This document shows positions 1 through 12,800 of a stretch of 64,000 nucleotides of DNA, piece by piece. The translations under genes were made by a program, and so were the position numbers. The notes beneath the pieces are model-generated. The model had not been told where the DNA came from. It saw only the letters and a program-made list of their open reading frames with translations, and made no database searches. Where the stretch lies: the NCBI RefSeq assembly GCF_021869535.1, contig NW_026262593.1, forward strand, positions 71,698,322 through 71,762,321, in the 5' to 3' direction. Every line of letters begins with the position of its first letter. Positions within the stretch are counted from its first letter, which is position 1. This DNA comes from Mytilus californianus. Lineage: Eukaryota; Mollusca; Bivalvia; Mytilida; Mytilidae.

Positions 1-289
1 AAAAATTCTAAATAATGATGGAAACGAAATACATAACAAAAAATATGAAACCTGCCCTCAGAGATATCAAACGCATACTATCTTTTTATCAGAACCTATA
101 ACAATAAATGCGAATAAAGGCTTCACTCTAATGGTAGACAGTATAAAGTGTAAAACATATTATGGGACACAATGCAAGCCAGAATGCAAAATAGATGATA
201 TTATTGTAACATTTGAGAATTCAACATTTTGTGAAACCGAGACAAACATAGGACAAGGTCAAATTGCCGGAATAGAATTCAAAGCATAA
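1..289 (+). CDS. BTB-BACK-PHR paralog A, 3' end of PHR domain (partial)
   Basis: The window opens inside the last exon of a BTBD6-like gene. Reading codons from base 2 gives 95 residues and a TAA at 287-289. The segment matches the C-terminal half of the PHR domain of the downstream paralogs: the LSEP motif, a YYGTQCKPEC cysteine block, a KIDDIIVTFEN strand and the family ending GQIAGIEFKA. The frame is open throughout what is visible. PHR domains follow BTB and BACK in the BTBD1/2/3/6 family, which are Cullin-3 adaptor proteins in other animals. The 3' flank (tail about 290-360) resembles the flanks of copies D, E and F, so the copies arose by DNA-level duplication. Whether the whole gene is intact cannot be told because its 5' part is outside the window. 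Confidence 0.85.
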   Translation, partial: KILNNDGNEIHNKKYETCPQRYQTHTIFLSEPITINANKGFTLMVDSIKCKTYYGTQCKPECKIDDIIVTFENSTFCETETNIGQGQIAGIEFKA

Positions 290-779
290 CATTAATATTT
301 CAAATTATATTCTCTTTTCAAATATTAACAGTTAAATATTCATATTTTGTTTTTACTTCATGGATTGTCGGAAGCTTTGGGACAATCGCTAAAAGTTCCG
401 GAATAAATACATTATTGCCAAAATATTCTTTATAATGATTTGCATAGTAACAAAAATTATAATGTGATTGGTACCTTAGAATTATATCCTTGATTTTTGC
501 CACAGAAAGCACGTCGCCTAAACTACCTTTGTTACCTTGGTTAGCACATTGTCGATTTTACAGTCATGTATTCATGCGGGGTACACATAATTGAAAAGTT
601 TAGATTTCATGAATAAACAAAAATATTTGAGTTAAGATTAAACACATGTTTCTAAAGCTTATTGATTTGTAAATAGACTAATAGTGTATGCTTTTATATA
701 TTAACAGTTAGGGTTTTTTTTGGCTTGTGAGAAAGCTGTCTACATATTTCATTGTATTAATGTTCAATTTCTTTCATGA
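290..779. other. A 3' flank, no gene seen
   Basis: AT-rich sequence after paralog A. The first 70 bases resemble the 3' flanks of the other paralogs. No coding signal or recognised repeat is visible in the rest. Confidence 0.5.
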
Positions 780-838
780 ATTGTTCTATTGTGGAGATTT
801 GTCTCATTGGCAATCATACCACATCTTTTTTTTATAAT
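780..838 (+). repeat. Dispersed mussel repeat, 3'-end fragment
   Basis: Contains the tail module built around TCTCATTGGCAATCATACCA and ending in a T-rich run. The same module ends the longer copies at 30895-31025, 52790-53245 and 59215-59360. It is probably the 3' end of a truncated retroelement copy. Confidence 0.6.
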
Positions 839-1460
839 GACTCAAAATTATGACTTTAAAATCCTTCAGACTTTTATTCAGTTTGTGAGTGTTTTTGCCC
901 AGTTCACTCATCTAGAAAAATGTGCTTAACTTTAAAACGAATCAACATAGTTATTAACAGGATTGACATGCTTGTTCAACTTTTAAATCATGTCAACTTT
1001 CTGGTTAGCATTCATAAAGATTTTAACAATCCATTCCAAATCCGAACCGACTTGATTTTTAGTCCAAAATCAAGGATAATTCTTTTTACAATGCATTTGT
1101 GGTGTGAAACTCATTTGCAATCAGTCTTCCAGTGATGTTTTCTAAGGTTCACTGTTCACTTGGTCGGTAATAGTTACAAATAAAGGAGAAAGATATCAAC
1201 GGCTTACTTTTTGATTTCTCTAATGAAGAAACTGTCTCTGGCATGTTGTTGATGTTGGCCAGTAACAGTCGGCCCAGATATTGTGCCTTGGTGTACATCA
1301 GAGAGTATTTGCCCTTGCGTCGATACAGCTACTTCAAGAATAACTCTTTGCTATCTTTTTTGTAGGAAGGAGCGAATTCATCTGTTGGTTTCAGGATTGA
1401 AGCCGGATTTATGTAACTTGTGCAGTACCAGGTGATGTTGCACTTTGTCAAACGGTTTTT

Positions 1461-1478
1461 ATATAATGGTATGACGTT

Positions 1479-1510
<32 letters not shown>

Positions 1511-1511
1511 T
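1461..1511. repeat. (GTC)n microsatellite in a duplicated block
   Basis: About ten GTC units, preceded by ATAATGGTATGACGTTGTCG. The same preceding block recurs at about 2027-2052 with only three GTC units. The repeat creates spurious Ser-rich (+) and Asp-rich (-) reading frames here. Confidence 0.85.
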
Positions 1512-2099
1512 AAAGATGGAGAGCATCAAAACAAGTATTTCTATTAAGTTAAAGTTCGTTTTATCACGTTCAATCGTGTATGTCCGGTATGAGTACAAAA
1601 ATAAGATGAATGATTCCTATTGAGACTACCTAGTATATCTGATGTTGACAAAACATGTCCAGCTCTATGCACTTACCCATGATTGCCGAGAAACTGTTTA
1701 CTAACTTTTAAGAATGATCAATCTGCGGGTTATTGTAAGACAGAACTTCGAATTATCTTATATTTCCCTTTTTGAGGTAAGTTGTCTTACTCCAGGAATG
1801 TCAATCGAGATTTAAAAATATGTACTCAAACAAGTTCATATGTTATTAACTTATTCTCATTCATACATAGAGCAATTGACAATTCAGAAAGTAATGCGTA
1901 TCTTTGCAAAGGCAAAAGAATCATTCCGATTCCTTCAAAAGGTTTACCATTATCACAATATTTCACGCACTTTAATCATCTTTTTTTTGCTTGATTTTGA
2001 TACGACTGCATAATGTTTTGCGGTTGTATAATGGTATGACGTTGTCGTCGTCCGAAGACATTTAATTTCCAGACAATAACTTGAGTGTAGGGAAAAGGG

Positions 2100-2990
2100 T
2101 AATAAATAATACTTTTCTAATACTGTATTTATATGCTTTTTTTCTTGGCGAATTTCAATGGGGTTTAATTTTTGGGGTTCTTTAATATGCTGAATCTAAC
2201 TGTATGTTTAGATTTCGAATTTTGATTCCCGTTCTTAATTGGTCCACATTGAGGTCCAAAGGGTTCAAAATTAAACTTTGTTTGAATTCATCAAAAAATT
2301 GAAATCTTAAGGTTCTGTAATTTGATTAATCTTATCGTGTACTTAAATTTTTGATTTTTGTACCCGGTTTTCAAATTTGTTCACATTAAGATCCAAAGGG
2401 TCTAACATTAAACTAAAGTTTGTTTTAACAAAAAAATAAAAATAAGGGTTCTTTGATATGCTGATTCTTCACATGTATTTAGATTTTTGATTTTGAACCC
2501 AGTTTTTAAGTTGGCCCAAATCAGGGTCCAAACTTAAACTTTGTTTAATTTAGACAAAATTTAATATCTTGGATGCTTTGCTATGTTGAATCTAACCGTG
2601 AATTAGGTTTCTGGAGTTTGGGCTTCTTTATCCATTTGGTCCACATAGAGGTCGAACGGGTCCAAAATTAATCTTTGTGGTCCACATAGAGGTCAAACGG
2701 GTCCAAAATTAATCTTTGTTTAATTTTATCAAAAATTGAATTTGTGTGGTTCTTTGATATGCTGAATCAAATTAAGAATATCGGACCATTATAGGTAAAT
2801 GTCCAATTAAAAAATTTTAAGTTCTAAGATCACATCCATTGTGTGTCAGAAACCTATAGTGTGTCAAATATTCAATCACAATCCAAGTTCTGAGCTGTAT
2901 CAAGCTTGCATGCTGTATCCATACTTCCCCGAAATGTTCAGAGTTCGAGCTTTGCGGTCGTATCAAGCTGCGCCCTGGGAGCATTTTCTT
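2100..2990 (-). repeat. Family T element: tandem core of about 130 bp (minus copy)
   Basis: Degenerate tandem units with the phrases 'ttctttgatatgctgaatc' and 'ggtccacattgaggtcc' run from about 2140 to 2770. A non-repeated end follows at 2780-2990, including 'atcaagcttgcatgctgta' and 'gctgcgccctggg'. The same organisation, reverse complemented, is at 59530-61140, and part of it is at 52185-52430. A short direct duplication ('ccacatagaggtc...aacgggtcc') lies at about 2640-2720. No coding capacity is apparent. The class is unknown; elements with internal tandem repeats are known among non-autonomous Helitron-like elements of bivalves, which is one possible home. Confidence 0.75.
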
Positions 2991-3185
2991 CAAAATCTCA
3001 AATGAGGATATAATGTTAATAGATTTTTGTGCGGTGTCGTAAATGTTTATGATAAGTTTAATTTCGCTACATCTTTAAAGTAATCCGTGTTGCGCATTAG
3101 TAAAAAGTTCATTTTTGTCAAATCTTGCCTTTGTGTTGCTATGTACAATTTGTCCCAAGACCTTACATTGTGACTGAGGTAAGAA

Positions 3186-3304
3186 AGCCTGCCTGCCATT
3201 GAACGGTTAAGTACCTTTTGTCTTTGTTTTGAAAGCAGAACTACATGTGCTTCTTTCCAATTTTGTAGGACTTCGCCCGTTTTCAGTGATGTTTGGAACA
3301 ACAA
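3186..3304 (-). pseudogene. Non-LTR (LINE) reverse transcriptase fragment
   Basis: The minus-strand frame reads FQTSLKTGEVLQNWKEAHVV, which fits the block before the fingers region of Jockey/CR1/RTE-type reverse transcriptases (consensus S...G..P..WK.A.V.P..K). The similarity fades after about 30 residues and no catalytic motif follows. It is therefore a short dead fragment. The family assignment rests on this one block. Confidence 0.45.
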
Positions 3305-3929
3305 AATGAAATTGAGCTAGTAAGTCTGCTGATAATTAAAGTAAAGAAAAGTTGGTATTGAATCGTGACAATTGGCTGTACGAAGTTTAAGTTATTTTTA
3401 ACAGTTTATTAACTTCTTATATGTTGATTTTGATATCATCGATTGTGCGATATGGACTTTTCCTTTTTTGGAAAAAAAAATATTACAGTTTTCTTTGGAA
3501 CTGACTGAATGGCGGCTTTGCTCTTGTTGTGTCTGTAGAGCCATCCAATTTTGGTTTTGAAAGGTGCTATTCTTGTATATTTGCTTTGTCCTTGATGTAT
3601 GACCCGAATTGTCAAAAAATCAAAGCCGACTTCTTTATTGTATTTTCGTTAATACGTTTTGTGTTAGTCTTTTACAAATATCATTTTCTCTTTTTTCCTT
3701 TTATCGTTTTAGTTTTACTGGCCTTCTTGTGTGCTTTTTAATTCTGATTTATTTAACGTCTAAACGTCTTAATAATGTGTGAGTTAATTGCTTTGGTTTT
3801 ATGATACTGTGTTTTTTCTCTCTGCTCTGTAGGAGGAAAATGATTAAGTTAATTTTGTGGTACTCTCTTCTCCGTGGTTTTTAAAGGAGGGGTAAGTGGT
3901 AAGCAAAAAATACAAGGTGCTTTCTTCAC

Positions 3930-4180
3930 ATTTTAGGCAATCTACAGTTCTTCTTTTTGTTCCGAGGTCGTGGGTTCGAACACCGGTGCGGTCAAACCAA
4001 AGACTAAAATTGGTATTTGCTGCTTCTCCGCTAAACACGCGGCATTAGGGATTAAGATCAAAGACAGGGCGGCTCGGACTTAGAAGAATGTGTCCGGATA
4101 AGGTGACATGTCTTCCTGCGGACTGTTACCTTGTGAATAAGCACTTTAAAAAGACGGCTCAGTGTGTTAGTCTTGTACAA
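3930..4180 (+). repeat. tRNA-derived SINE, MetaSINE-like (copy 1)
   Basis: A polymerase III B-box-like sequence GGTTCGAACAC lies at 3972-3982. It is followed by a conserved central region containing 'cttctccgctaaacacgcgg', 'ttaagatcaaagac' and 'tgtccggataaggtgacatg', then 'gcactttaaaaagac'. The second copy at 14830-15060 shares the order of all these blocks. The central block resembles the Meta domain described for animal MetaSINEs, judged from memory of the family. Copy 1 has diverged from copy 2, so both are old. Confidence 0.7.
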
Positions 4181-5284
4181 AGCAAGTTAATATTCATATT
4201 ACATTAACATGTTCTCGTCCTGAATATGCATATCAATTTGCCGCTGGACGTTAAGTAGCCATCCATCATCATCATCATCATTTTGTTTGTTTGTTTTATC
4301 TGGAGGACGATGGAATGGACATATCAGCTTTATTTTCCTTCTAGGTTGATTGTACCAGTTATTAGGGGATTTGGTTATAATCACCAGTTGTAGTGCTTGT
4401 TTAGCAGTTAACATTACTACTCCGTTAACTGTTATAACCTCAATTGATTTGATGTATGAATCTTACATGGTTTGTTTTTTTTAATGTGTGGGGTCTCCAT
4501 AATTGCTTTAACTATGTTCTATTGTTGTTTTTTCCTCTTATAGTTAATGGGATACCCTTAGTTTTGGTTTGTGACCCAGATTTGTTTCAGTTAAATCGAT
4601 TTATGACTATTGAATAGCGGTAGACTACTATTGCCTTTATTTGGTTTTGGTAATGATTGGTATCACGGGTAGTAACCTCGTCATATCGAAAAGCGTTTAG
4701 TACAGTGATTTTGTCATAGTTTGGTTAAGATGAACATGGTTGTGTTAAGTGTTTTTGTTGACAAACAGTTTCAAAATATAAACATTCGAATAGTTTGTTA
4801 AAGGAACTAATGACAACAAATTCAAGCTGGTAAGTATCTTTGTTTATAGCTAATATGTTATCACATCAAAATTTGTATCATATAGTTATCAATTTGACAC
4901 AGAATATGCTTGCGTATGTCAAAATTTAAAAGTTGTGATTCGTTTCTAATGCACAAAGAAAAGTGGTTTGCTTACTGTCTGCTACATCACATATTTTGTT
5001 ATGATATAAAACTGCCGTCAATTTTCCCGAAAAACAGCCCCTAGTGCACACAATTTGAGATTACAGAATATTCGGTGTCATGGTTTGGTTCATTCGTGTC
5101 ATGGTTTATTTCATGTTGAACATGGTTCAGTTATGTGATTCTATTCGTGAATGCAGGAAGAGTAACGATCAAAATAAACAGACATTATATATATTGAAAT
5201 ACTCTTTTTTAAATCGTTTAATTTGGAATACAAAAGACATATATACGCACATTAAATGTAGTATTAAATATATTATTAAGTACA

Positions 5285-5460
5285 TGCGGTCTGATTGCCA
5301 ATGAGATAACTATCCACCCGAGACCAAAATGACGTAGATGTAAGCAACTATATGTCGTCGTACGGCCTTCAACAATGAACAAAATCCATACCTTTTAGCC
5401 AGCTATAAAAGGCTCCGACAAAATTATATGTATAAACAATTTAAATGAGAAAACCAATGT
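5285..5460 (-). repeat. Dispersed mussel repeat, minus copy
   Basis: Reverse complement of the module with 'cattgttgaaggccgtacg' and 'ccttttatagctggc', as at 30895 and 52790-53245. It lies inside the 3.73-kb TIR element. Confidence 0.6.
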
Positions 5461-6059
5461 ATTATACAATATTACAAAAACATAATCATTTTTATTCGTT
5501 CGTAATAATAATTGATAAAAGTGGACATTAAATCGGCTTCATTCTAATTCGGAATTGTGATTTTTCATATATTTGAATTCTGAACTTGTGTGTATTTTTT
5601 TTTTTTTTTTTTTATGTTTACTAATAGTTTGTAAAACAAATAAGTTTTAACTGTTGTCCACGTCACGCGTTAACTATTTGTTTCGTGGATGTTTGAAGAC
5701 TTATTGTGTCTTCTTGATATCGTTTGGTTAGTTTTGTAGTTGGGATACTATAGCATGGGCGTATAACCCCACATCTCCTTTTATTCATCATAGACGGGTT
5801 CAAAATAAAACAACAGATATATAGTTTGGTAGAAAAAAAAAGAAGAACAAAAATTACTTTTTGACAAGCTGATACGTTTTGCAACTTTACAAATTGAACA
5901 AGTGATGCCGCTCACGATATCATCGACAGAGTCAATCATGGACAAATAATCTATGTGAAACAGAAGCAGCGCTTTCTGTTTTTTGTAATTATTATCTCAA
6001 AAGATAGTTTAAAAGAGCAGAGACTATTTAAATTATAAAAGCAAAATAACAAAAATACG

Positions 6060-6660
6060 GGACTTCGAGGTAAATTCTAAACGGAAATTCAATAATCAAA
6101 TGGCAAAATCAAAAACTGAAACACATCAAACGAACGGATAACAATTGTCATATTCCTGACTTGGTACAGACATTTTTTTCTGTAGAAAATGGTGGATTAA
6201 ACCTGGTTTTATAGCCAGCTTCACCTCTCATATGTATGACAGTCGCATAAAATTCCATTATATTGACGACGATGTGTGAACAAAACAAACAGACATAATA
6301 GTTAAAAATGTAAAAAAATAAAGGTACAGCAGGCAACATTGTGTTATAATCTTAGTCACTATAAAAACAAAACAAATATTTCAACAAAGAAAAACAAAAA
6401 GGCATATAGACAAAGCACATAAGCAAAAACGAAAGACAAGAATACTAAAATTTACCATAGCACAATAACACAATGACGGGATGTATAAGTACCGAGCCAC
6501 GTCAAATGGATTGGGCCAAAAATAGACTAACCAGTTAAAGTAATAATTTACAAAGACAAAAAAAATAGAGTACCATAACACGTCATTAAGATGACAATCA
6601 GTACTTAGAATCTATACTTAAAGACCATCGTTTATTATTTGTGAAGTTGAAAAGGAATAT
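6060..6660 (-). repeat. 3' tail of Penelope-like element (family 2)
   Basis: This stretch lies directly downstream of the minus-strand RT remnant. It is homologous to 61310-61930, sharing 'tcatattcctgacttggtac', 'gaaaatggtggatt' and 'attccattatattgac'. Association with an RT here suggests it is the 3' untranslated region of that retroelement and that 61310-61930 is a solo tail. Confidence 0.55.
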
Positions 6661-7793
6661 TTACCCACAAGGTCTTCCGATGAACTTTTTTGGAAAAAGG
6701 ACGAGACGTTCTTTGACATACCACTGGCTCATCAACTTTCTGCTCAGACACTGGTGACGGTTTACAAAGTCTGAGTAGCATCTGCAAGCTCTTGAATATC
6801 GAATGAGTTGGGAAATGTATATCCCATATGCAGGAGAAGTTGGTATATTGCTACTAAGGTTGGAGAAACTGATAATTTCAAAATTAAAATCGTCTTGTTT
6901 GTCATAAATTCTGGTACTAAGATGACCGCTCATGCCAAATTCGAGGTATAAGTCTAAAAATGAGGCAGAGGAAGCCTTGTCTGTTGTTTCTTTAATTTCT
7001 AGTTCTGAGGGATATATTAATGGAATTCAATCAGAAAAGTTTGGATTGTTAATGGAAAGAACAATATATATGAATGTGAAATTAAATGATATGGCTTCTT
7101 TGATTTTCTTGTTTTTTTACAAATGTCTGAAGGAACTCCGACTAATATGAAGATAAGAAGACGTCGCTGCCGCACAGTTCGCTCTCAAAGAAATACCGAT
7201 AATTTGGTGACAAAGTCTACCTCCAAATTCAACAAATATGTTGTCAATAAGAAACTCCAGCATACTGGTCACTTGTTCCTCTGTGTAGCATGTTTTATTT
7301 TTTTGTTCACTATTAACAAAATATGCCGTATGGTATCCAAAAGTAATAAACGTATAGCGCTACCATTTTTATGTTGAAAAGCATTGTAGATTTAAATTAT
7401 TTCTTTTAGACGATTTTTCAATTACACATAGGGAATGGTGGTACACAGGGTTGAAAAATTAAACGTTTTGATAGAACTAATTTCAGAGAAAGATCGAGAT
7501 TTACATTTATTCAGAAGTTCTTTAAGAGTTCTTTTTTAAATCCATATAAGGTTAATACCACTACGCGAGTAAACAGTTACACGGTATTTCTGAAAACCCT
7601 CTTTCATTGCAGAAAGAATCTTTGTCAATCTAATGGACAATTCTTTCGTCGAACATGCAGATGAGCTGACAATGTACGGCTGTTTGTATGGAATTTTGTG
7701 AAGCTTAGGTATCCAATACAAACAAGGTATGTCCTCCGATTTGCTGCTCAAAGTAATGTTCATTGAAGCTATTAAGGACTTATGAATCACCAA
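6661..7793 (-). pseudogene. Penelope-like reverse transcriptase, decayed
   Basis: Fragments of one minus-strand RT are recognisable in order. The first (7793-7580) reads CLYWIPKLHKIPYK, the fingers-region block shared with the RT at 17336-18811. The second (about 7300-7120) reads MLEFLIDNIFVEFGG followed by a ruined motif B (GISLRANCAAAT, where intact copies have GIPMGTNCAPL). The third (6933-6690) reads IYDKQDDFNFEI and YGIYISQLIRYSRAC, the conserved C-terminal block. The YxDD catalytic segment was not found and the frames are interrupted. It is an inactive copy, related to the element at 13437-13920 more than to the one in paralog B. Confidence 0.75.
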
Positions 7794-8402
7794 AATCTCA
7801 TCCTTGTCAAATGATGTTTTTGTATGTGGGATTACATGAGTGCTTATTTATTCCTAATTCTTTTACAAGACACTCGTAGTAGTACGATTTGCATACAAAG
7901 ACAAGTCACGAGTAGTTAAATTGTTTAATGTACGTTTTGCCAATTACAGCATCTAATTTTGGTTTAAAAGGCTTTTTTTCTTTTTAGTCAGTTGGTAAAT
8001 TGTGTAACCTCGTTTAATTACAAGCAATTTTAAACAAACTATCAATATTGAGCTGAAACAAATATATATTAATTTGGATCTAAACCATGACAAACTTGAT
8101 CAAAACCATGACGAATTTCTAGACACTTAACCGAACCATGTCATAACTTAACCAAACCATAGCAATTTCGATAGTTTGCTTATTCTGCGTTAGTTTCTTG
8201 AAAACAACAATTCCAATGTAGATCGTTTGACTAACAATGCAAATTCAAACATCTTATTTGCTTTTTATTTGCTCGTTTGAATAGAACTGAGGCAATTGTT
8301 CGGGGAAGTAACTTAACACAACCATGTTCATCTTAACCAAACTATGACAAAATCACTGTACTAAACGCTTCTCGATATGACGAGGTTACTACCCGTGGGT
8401 AT

Positions 8403-9650
8403 ATCTACATTGAAAGTCAAAATATACGATGGGAGGTTAATGCTGATATGGATACAGATATACTGGCTGCCATTAATGACTTTGCTTGCTGAATAGTCAA
8501 TGTCATCTCCATTTGTTATAAAACATATTCGTGTTGAAGTGTTGCTTCTGAGTAGGTAAATGCGTAAACGTTTTAAACTCTAATTGGTACCTGATTGACA
8601 TCAATGAAATTCGCATTAAAAACAATGAAGTCTCTGTTGGCAAATTGCAACACTCTCTGGACGTTTAAAACTCCTGTGGCAAACTTTCTAACATATTCTA
8701 CAATGTATCATACCCTAAATTGTTTGTTCCAGTCATAAGATGTAGTTATTTTACCCATAAGTATTATTCACACAACGGGTGTTTTGCTGACTTTTTACAT
8801 ATATCAAATGCTGAATGTTTAAGTGAAGTTTCATAGAATCATTTTTAGATTGAGTCAATATATACGAAATTGAGAATAACTATGATCCTATACAAAATAT
8901 ATCTTCAGTGCTACAAATCTCTTTATGTTTTTTAAAGCAATATCAGCATAAAACAAGAAAACACCGATCTGGACTTTGCTGTTGCAAACCCTGTGAACGG
9001 CGTGACGAGAACTAAACATGACGTTTGATCATAACGTTTCAATGCAGACATTAGCAAACAACCAAAGGGACTAATTGAATTAATTATAATTATAATGACT
9101 ATATTCATTTTATAATTTTATAGTGGTTCATGGAATGATTTTAAAAATATAATGTTAACAGTTGTCGTAAGGGACGGTTAACTTAATTTGTTTGTTTCAT
9201 AACCATTGTATAAATCGAAGTCAAATTTACTAATTGTTTGATAATTTGACACAATTTGTTTGTACGCTGATTGCTCTATGGTATGAAAAAATTTAGACAA
9301 AACAAGGGTGAGGGGTGTAATGAAAACATAAAGCAGAAGAAACCGAATACATTTATCATCCCTCTGCTATTGTCTAGGTATAAGTCAATAAGATATGACA
9401 TAGACCTAGCTGTTTGGCATTTTACGCTTCAATTTCCTCGGTATACAGCTGAGATCAAAATGGTAACAGCACACTGAGTCATACAATGAGGGGACATGTA
9501 ACATGCAGTTAAAGGAATTGGCAGTTTTCTGAAGAATTCTTTGCCGCATACAAATGCAAGAACATTTTGGCGAAAAGACGGAAAGTTGAATTCTATGGAA
9601 ATGCCAAATGTTAGGTAAACAGTACAAATAAACTTATAATAAACACCAGG
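8403..9650. other. No gene or recognised repeat
   Basis: AT-rich sequence with short frames only. I see no support for a gene. Confidence 0.45.
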
Positions 9651-9654
9651 CTTA

Positions 9655-9800
9655 AACTTTTGTACGCCAGACGCGCGTTTCGTCAACAGGAGACTCACCA
9701 GTGATGCACGATTTAAAAAGATTAAAAGGGCAAATTAAGTACGCTGATAAAGAGCATTGAGGATTAAAAATTCCGATAGGTTTTGCCAGAAACAGCAAAA
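9655..9800 (+). repeat. Dispersed repeat ('gtacgccagacgcgcgtttcg')
   Basis: Shares 'tttgtacgccaga(c/a)gcgcg', 'cagtgatgc/acgctc' and 'agagcattgaggat' with 20455-20580, so it is a two-copy dispersed repeat in this window. The boundaries are approximate. Confidence 0.6.
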
Positions 9801-12800
9801 GTAATTTATTCCTGGGTAAGAAAATTCTTAGTTTTACAAATGATTCAAAGTGTTAAACAGTTATATTTTACTTATTAAAAAAGCTATGTTCCAAGACTGG
9901 CTTTCACAATTAAAAGTCTAGCTATAGGTTTCTTCAGTGATGCTGCAAACGGAGAAAAGAAAAAGAGGACGTAATTGTGGCTTATGGTACATTTTGTAAT
10001 AATTGCTGAGAAAAACGCATCACAAATACCTTTTTGATAAGATAAGTTGAAATCTTCTTACGTCTAATCTATTTCTCGAACCATTTAAGATTCACGCCAT
10101 AAAATAGATATGACATTTCCAGAGACCCCCCCCCCCCCCCCCCCCAAATAATATGTTGTCAAACGCTATTATTTCAAGAACATTAAAATGAACTCATGGG
10201 ACTTTTCCACAATTTTGTATATCAGACTTCATCTATCTAAAGTACATTTAAGAATCGTAACTATAACATCAAACGTTTGAGGGTAGATAAGAAAAAAGTT
10301 TTAACCCATTTTGAAGTGTAAATTTGAAAATTGTATCTTTCTCGAAAACTTTTGTACGATATTTCCAACTCAACCTTATATATTTTGAGGGATTAAAAGG
10401 CATTTCAAACAGGGTCGGGAAATGTAACGGTATTCACAAACATTTGCAAAGTTAGACATTATATTTTATCTTGATTTAAGTCCATATAAGTTCGAGATGT
10501 AAAGAGTACTTTGACAAATCTTTCATGCATGTGAAAATATTAATACAGCCACGATATTTTGTCTTTAACATACAGAATAAATGCTCTTTTAATAGTTCTC
10601 GGCCATTTATTGGTTTATTGACTGCTGTTTTCTTAAGCCTAGTGTTGAATATTTCATGCATATTCAGGACGATCTCGGTAAGTGATGTTCTGAAAATGCC
10701 TATTAGATTTTTTTTAAATCCTATCTTGACATTTTGTTAAAACAAAAGTTTAAACGATAAAGAGAGCCTATATTTCAATGCCACTGGCGGGATTATTGAG
10801 GGTCAATCCTTTTACTTTGGTTGAATTTTTATTCATCAGAAAGGTTCTCTCTCCATGCCTGTCCACAGTTATATATCTGTTTTTGATACTTTTTAAAGAA
10901 TACTATAATTACAGTTTATTTGTAAATCATTACTTTATTACAAGGGACAAATGAACTTTTTATTGATTTTCTTTCCAGGTGTATCGAAATCAGTTGATTT
11001 TACACATCGTTCAAGGTAAATGAACTACACGGAACATTTCTTCTTTTTTGGTCTACATACCCACACGGAAAAGACTGTTTTTGTTATCAGAATCAGGAAT
11101 CATACGGTAGGTTGGAATTCTATCTCTAAGCATGTACTAATAACAATGTCGGTGGTCTTTTTTCTACTTACGTGTATTATCGCCTTGGGCTAGTAGATAA
11201 AGGGACATGCAACTAAATTATTTTTATTCAATGTCAGTGTCTCGCAAAGTTTGCCTGTAAATTGCTGTTTTATGGGGCATTTTTGTTTTCAAATATTGGT
11301 TTACAATTTTTCAAACTCCTCTTAAGATTGCAAATTGATATTGATACATATTGACATTGACGATAAACAATTGAAGGGTTATGGGAGCTAATTTGTATCT
11401 CCGTAATTTCATTATTAATTTGTAATTTTGGTGTCAAAAGTTGGAGAATTTTTCATTTTCAAAGCAAATTTTTCATATATTTTAATTTAAGCAAATGCAT
11501 GTTTTTTACATTTTCTTTTTTTCCTGATATTTAATCATCAATAATTTCTATCTTGTTGAAAGGGGACTTTTACAGGGTGCAGTAAAATATATGTTCCATT
11601 GACTTTTGTTGGATACCTTTCCAGAAAAAAGCATTAAAATGTATTATTTTGAAGAATGTTAGATAATTATTCTTTTTAACAAAAACAAAATGGGGGTTCA
11701 TTCTTAAATGAAATCACACATTTCTTGTATCTAAATATGCAAATATACTGTTAAAAGGACAATACAATGGGGTATTAACATACATAATTATTTGCATGAG
11801 TTCAGAACCAGGTAATTAACAAGTTAAACTTATGCAATATTGTGTGTTATCATAGGTGAATCACTGATAATTGTGACCCAATTGTTGATTTATTACAGAT
11901 CAACATAGCTCTGATTTTACAAGTTAGATAGACCCACTTGCTTTCAATTTTGTATACAGATTCTATTTCTTGTATGTTATTTTAGAAAATTACATCCTAA
12001 TAATCCTTAATAATTCGTCTTTGAGACATAATTTAGCGAATAATTCTATGTACTGTAGATCAAAAGTCACAAGTAAATAAGCAATTCCGGGACACTGAAA
12101 AAATCTGTTATTGGTAAATACTATTAGAAGTTTCAAATCCCTTCGATGTATAAGTCACAGCTATCGCGTTAAAAAAAAATAGTAAAATAATTTCTATTCT
12201 ATAAATACACTAGTATCTGGCTAAAAAATCTAATTTTTATATCATTTCCGCTTGCATATAAATCGTTCATTATGTTATCTTCTAGTAGACGCCCACATGC
12301 ATACACATTTGGATTATATCAATTCTTTTTTTTTAAATTCACCTTGTTAGCTGATAAAAAGATGTGTTAATAAACGCTGTTGCAATGATTGTATCACTGT
12401 CCTCACATGAAAGATTGTCGTGATGCGATAATTTACCGTAAAGCTAGTGTTCATAAATAATAAGTCTTTTTCATCTACTAGGAATAAATGGCCTCAGCCA
12501 AATTTAGCAAAACATTTAGGAATTTTTGGTTTTTAGTGCTCTTCAACATCGTAATCAATCTGGGTTTCCGAGTTGTTTTGATTCGAGTTCCACTGATCAG
12601 CTTCAAGCAGATTTAGCAAATCTGGTGTACTAAAATATCAACTTGTTATATTTGATGATTTTATTTCAAAGGCTCTTTGGTTTGTCACGAACTGAATCTT
12701 GCTAGTTTTAGATCCATTTTATTAGTATTTGATAATAAATATGTGCATCTTATTTGAAATTCTTGGTTGGTAGTTAGACTAATCGTGACGTAAAGCATAT

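Larger units (their letters stand above)
4664..8397. mobile_element. 3.73-kb TIR transposon with 5-bp target duplication
   Basis: The two ends form terminal inverted repeats of about 84 bp starting CACGGGTAGTAACCTCGTCA, differing at about one position (4664-4747 and 8314-8397). The 5-bp sequence GGTAT flanks both ends (4659-4663 and 8398-8402), as expected for a target-site duplication. Short repeats around 'ACCATG' or 'CATGGTT' cluster just inside both ends (about 4735-5145 and 8085-8330). No transposase was recognised. The middle holds a decayed Penelope-like RT copy with its 3' tail (about 6060-7793) and a dispersed repeat at 5285-5460. A 5'-CAC end with a 5-bp duplication is compatible with Transib/RAG-like transposons, but that is only a hypothesis. 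Confidence 0.75.

Noticed and set aside
1329..1623. Asp-rich and Ser-rich frames on opposite strands
   Set aside because: Both translate the (GTC)n microsatellite.
7123..7377. 84-codon plus-strand frame inside the 3.7-kb element
   Set aside because: It is antisense to the RT remnant; the minus strand reads the NIFVEFGG/motif B region there.
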